From Clostridiaceae bacterium (GTDB lineage: Bacteria; Bacillota; Clostridia; DSM-8532): a DNA stretch of 8,345 nt. The position numbers and the translations under genes were made by a program. Each line of letters opens with the position of its first letter. Position 1 is the first letter of the stretch. Positions 6,934 through 8,345 of this stretch are shown piece by piece. The stretch covers positions 1-8,345 of the forward strand of contig JANYKF010000278.1 of assembly GCA_025361665.1 (NCBI GenBank), written 5' to 3'. The notes under the pieces are model-generated. The model was given only the letters and a program-made list of their open reading frames with translations. It had not been told where the DNA came from and did no database searches.

Positions 6934-7523
6934 TCTTGACACACTGCGTCCAGATCATCTCGGGTGTTACGGCTAACCGAGGAACACCTCTCCGAATCTT
7001 GACCGCATCATTCGGCAGGGCGTCCGGTTCGACAATTATTTCTACTCGGACGCGCCTTGCCTGCCGTCTCGCACAGCGCTAATGAGCGGCCGGTTCGGCA
7101 TTCACACCGGGGCCGTCGGCCATGGCGGGACAGCAGCGGATATCCGGTTCGAAGGGAAAACACGGGGATTCCGGGATACATTGCCCTATGAGAGCCTTCC
7201 TGCCGTTTTCCGCAAGGCAGGGCTGAGGGCTGTTTCGGTCAACCCTTTTGCGGATGATCCGCTGCCTGCCTGGCTGACCCCGGACGTGCCGGCAGCGCAC
7301 AACAAAAAAAGTCGGACCGCATGGATCACTGGAAATCAACATGTATGACAATCGGGAAAACCCGAAATACCCTCGTCATCCTGGCGAAGCCAAGGACATG
7401 CAAGGTTTGCGAAAGCCATCCTTGCCTGCATTTTCCGAAATCGGCATGCGATATGCGCTCACAACGCCCCATAACGCCTGCCGGCATTCCATTGAACCTG
7501 CATATATCGAAAGGGAAGCGTAA
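6914..7523 (+). pseudogene. Cys-type sulfatase, decayed (nonsense, apparent deletion, frameshift, truncation)
   Basis: ATG 6914 overlaps the anSME end by 20 bp. The reading begins [20 protein letters not shown] with the metal-binding Asp residues of the sulfatase/alkaline phosphatase fold, then hits TAA at 6974-6976, where I expect an aromatic codon before RNTSPNLDR. The same frame continues through FDNYFYSDAPCLPSR; the Cys at 7058-7060 in CLPSR is the residue converted to formylglycine. It then runs through GRFGIHTGAVGHGGTAAD. At NPFAD (7241-7255) the text seems to jump about 100 residues ahead. At the A7 tract 7304-7310 the frame shifts by one base; removing one A restores GPHGSLEINMYDNRENPKYP and PRHPGEAKDM. 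After about 7410 homology fades, and this frame stops at 7521-7523. Intact relatives are about 450-500 residues. The gene cannot give an active sulfatase. Confidence 0.88.
7304..7310 (+). other. A7 homopolymer carrying the sulfatase frameshift
   Basis: Seven A residues follow the codons for His-Asn. With six A the codons would read Lys-Lys-Val-Gly-Pro-His and remain in the sulfatase frame; with seven the frame ends at a TGA shortly after, following NQHV. This is most simply a +1 slippage insertion. Confidence 0.7.
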
Positions 7524-7551
7524 TGCGGCTGCATTATGCAAGGAGGGAGAC

Positions 7552-7644
7552 ATGAAAAGCTACAAGAACAAGTACCTCGTCGTCGGTGCGGATTTTGCTG
7601 GATTCCCGCTCAAGGAGGTCGTCGTGAACTATCTCCGTGGTTAG
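7552..7644 (+). pseudogene. N-terminal remnant of RpiB/LacAB-type sugar phosphate isomerase
   Basis: The first 30 codons survive behind an excellent SD (AGGAGG 7541-7546, 5 nt from ATG). YLVVGADFAGFPLKEVVVNY matches the start of the ribose-5-phosphate isomerase B/galactose-6-phosphate isomerase family, with the conserved GAD-x-AG-x-x-LK core. TAG at 7642-7644 and TGA at 7648-7650 then end the frame, and the next codons (Asp-Ile-Leu) look like a last trace of the family before the terminator hairpin. Full-length proteins have about 150 residues and the catalytic Cys lies in the missing part, so this is a dead fragment. It probably belonged to the same sugar pathway as the sulfatase upstream. 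A functional 30-residue peptide is possible but unsupported. Confidence 0.75.
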
Positions 7645-7661
7645 GGCTGAGACATCCTGCA

Positions 7662-7687
7662 TAAAAACTCACAAAAGTGAGTTTTTA
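7662..7687. terminator. Intrinsic-terminator-like hairpin
   Basis: A perfect 11-bp stem (TAAAAACTCAC paired with GTGAGTTTTTA) closes on an AAAA loop. The distal arm ends in five T, and the complementary A run lets it work from either strand, although the stem core is short and not GC-rich. It ends the anSME-sulfatase-isomerase unit and separates it from the amidohydrolase. Confidence 0.75.
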
Positions 7688-7874
7688 CACCAGAATCATG
7701 TTTGCACCCCTTGTCTTGTTGTCATCATGTACGCAGCTTCATGCGATGTATATAATGAACGATAGACGGGGGATTTACCGTATGACTGCCGTGGGCAGAT
7801 GGCAGGAATCCGATAACCAATATCTGGCAAGGAAACGCAATGAAAACGGAATAGGGCATTGGAGGAGTTTCAGG
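7688..7874 (+). promoter_or_regulatory. Promoter and leader of the amidohydrolase gene
   Basis: A perfect TATAAT lies at 7751-7756; the best -35 at 17 bp is only TGTACG (7728-7733), so an activator may be needed. The predicted start near 7763 would give a leader of about 110 nt. In the leader, CTGCC-GTG-GGCAG (7786-7798) forms a perfect 5-bp hairpin; a second GGCAG at 7801-7805 could compete for the same arm, and GGATT (7771-7775) can pair with AATCC (7807-7811) around it. I recognise no known riboswitch class. The gene's SD is in GGAGGAG (7861-7867). Confidence 0.4.
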
Positions 7875-8345
7875 ATGGGAAGCGATAAATTGTATGACCT
7901 GATGATCAGGAACGGTCATGTGATGGATCCTGCCAACAAGAGAAACGGGAAGATGGATGTTGCGGTCAAGGACGGACATGTTGCCTTCGTGTCGGCGGGT
8001 ATGGACCAGGAACTCGCGGACATGGTGGTTGACGCCAAAGGGAACTATGTCATACCGGGAATCATCGACATCCACACCCATGTATACCCCATGTTCCCTT
8101 ATGAGGGGCTTCCGTGCGTCAATGCGGATGACCATCTGCTGAAGGAAGGCTGTACCACCACGGTTGACGCGGGTACGGTCGGATGGCGGGATTTTCTGTA
8201 CTTCAAGGAAAGGGTGATGGATGCTTCCGTCTGCCGCGTGCTTGCCTTCCTTAACATTTCCGATCAGGGCATGGTGGATATGGAGTCGGAACAACACTGC
8301 GAATTCATGCATCCGGAGATTGCCGCATCCGTGGTCAAGGCTTTC
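7875..8345 (+). CDS. Amidohydrolase/deacetylase-family metallohydrolase (EF_0837/AHA_3915-like), 3' end beyond window
   Basis: 157 codons are open to the window edge. The start is set by GGAGGAG at 7861-7867 and by the family-typical opening YDLMIRNGHVMDPANK. An in-frame ATG at 7782 would add 31 unconserved residues. The N-terminal beta-sandwich (residues 1-55) leads into PGIIDIHTH, where H67 and H69 are the metal ligands of the amidohydrolase barrel. GCTTTVDAGTVGWRDF and the later VLAFLNIS are features of the dihydroorotase-like subgroup typified by Enterococcus EF_0837, often found beside enzymes of amino-sugar-acid or Entner-Doudoroff-like catabolism. Later ligands lie outside the window. 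Inferred reaction: hydrolysis of a cyclic amide or deacetylation of a sugar derivative; the substrate is unknown. The neighbouring sugar genes fit a carbohydrate role. Confidence 0.88.
   Translation, partial: MGSDKLYDLMIRNGHVMDPANKRNGKMDVAVKDGHVAFVSAGMDQELADMVVDAKGNYVIPGIIDIHTHVYPMFPYEGLPCVNADDHLLKEGCTTTVDAGTVGWRDFLYFKERVMDASVCRVLAFLNISDQGMVDMESEQHCEFMHPEIAASVVKAF

Noticed and set aside
6974..6976. Recoding of the sulfatase TAA to give a full protein
   Set aside because: Selenocysteine uses TGA and pyrrolysine uses TAG. The gene is also frameshifted and lacks its C-terminal half, so readthrough would not rescue it.
7321..7644. 107-residue ORF joining sulfatase debris to the RpiB fragment
   Set aside because: Only the last 30 codons have homology and their own SD; the upstream part is an out-of-frame reading of the sulfatase remnant.
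7782..7874. In-frame ATG extending the amidohydrolase by 31 residues
   Set aside because: The extension is hydrophilic, not part of the family, and has only a poor SD; GGAGGAG before 7875 decides the start.

Overview
This window reads as a bacterial chromosome segment of fairly high GC (somewhat above half by eye) with strong AGGAGG-type ribosome binding sites. An oxygen-sensitive radical-SAM sulfatase activator beside a sulfatase remnant, plus several sugar-metabolism genes, suggests an anaerobe living on sulfated or otherwise decorated carbohydrates. The adaptor/ATPase/permease exporter would fit a diderm (Gram-negative-type) envelope, but the sequence alone does not settle the phylum; anaerobic Spirochaetota, Lentisphaerota-like bacteria or Bacillota are all possible.

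Left part (1-2304): a minus-strand aldose-1-epimerase-like gene (DUF4432 family, cut by the left edge) and a plus-strand sugar phosphate isomerase/epimerase of the xylose-isomerase-like TIM-barrel family point away from each other. The 386-bp gap between them holds nine tandem 17-bp units, which end 3 bp before the -35 hexamer of a near-consensus promoter for the isomerase gene.

Middle (2342-5666): a three-gene ABC-2 exporter comprising a HlyD/YbhG-type adaptor, an ATPase with all nucleotide-binding motifs, and one permease. The ATPase start region is a 45-bp tandem duplication that carries the Shine-Dalgarno and ATG twice, plus a third decayed copy. A 22-bp repeat starts at the permease stop codon.

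Right part (5788-8345): an intact anaerobic sulfatase-maturating enzyme (anSME) is followed, with a 20-bp overlap, by its natural client type, a Cys-type sulfatase (CLPSR motif). That sulfatase is dead: it has an in-frame TAA at codon 21, an apparent internal deletion, a +1 slip in an A7 tract and a missing C-terminal half. A 30-codon remnant of an RpiB/LacAB-type sugar phosphate isomerase follows, then an intrinsic-terminator-like hairpin. A new transcription unit then begins: an amidohydrolase of the EF_0837/AHA_3915 type, running off the right edge.

Taken together this is a carbohydrate-catabolism neighbourhood with an exporter cassette in its middle, partly decayed and unusually rich in short tandem duplications. 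I do not see a clearly new biological system. The strongest unexplained signal is the 17-bp array joined to a promoter.
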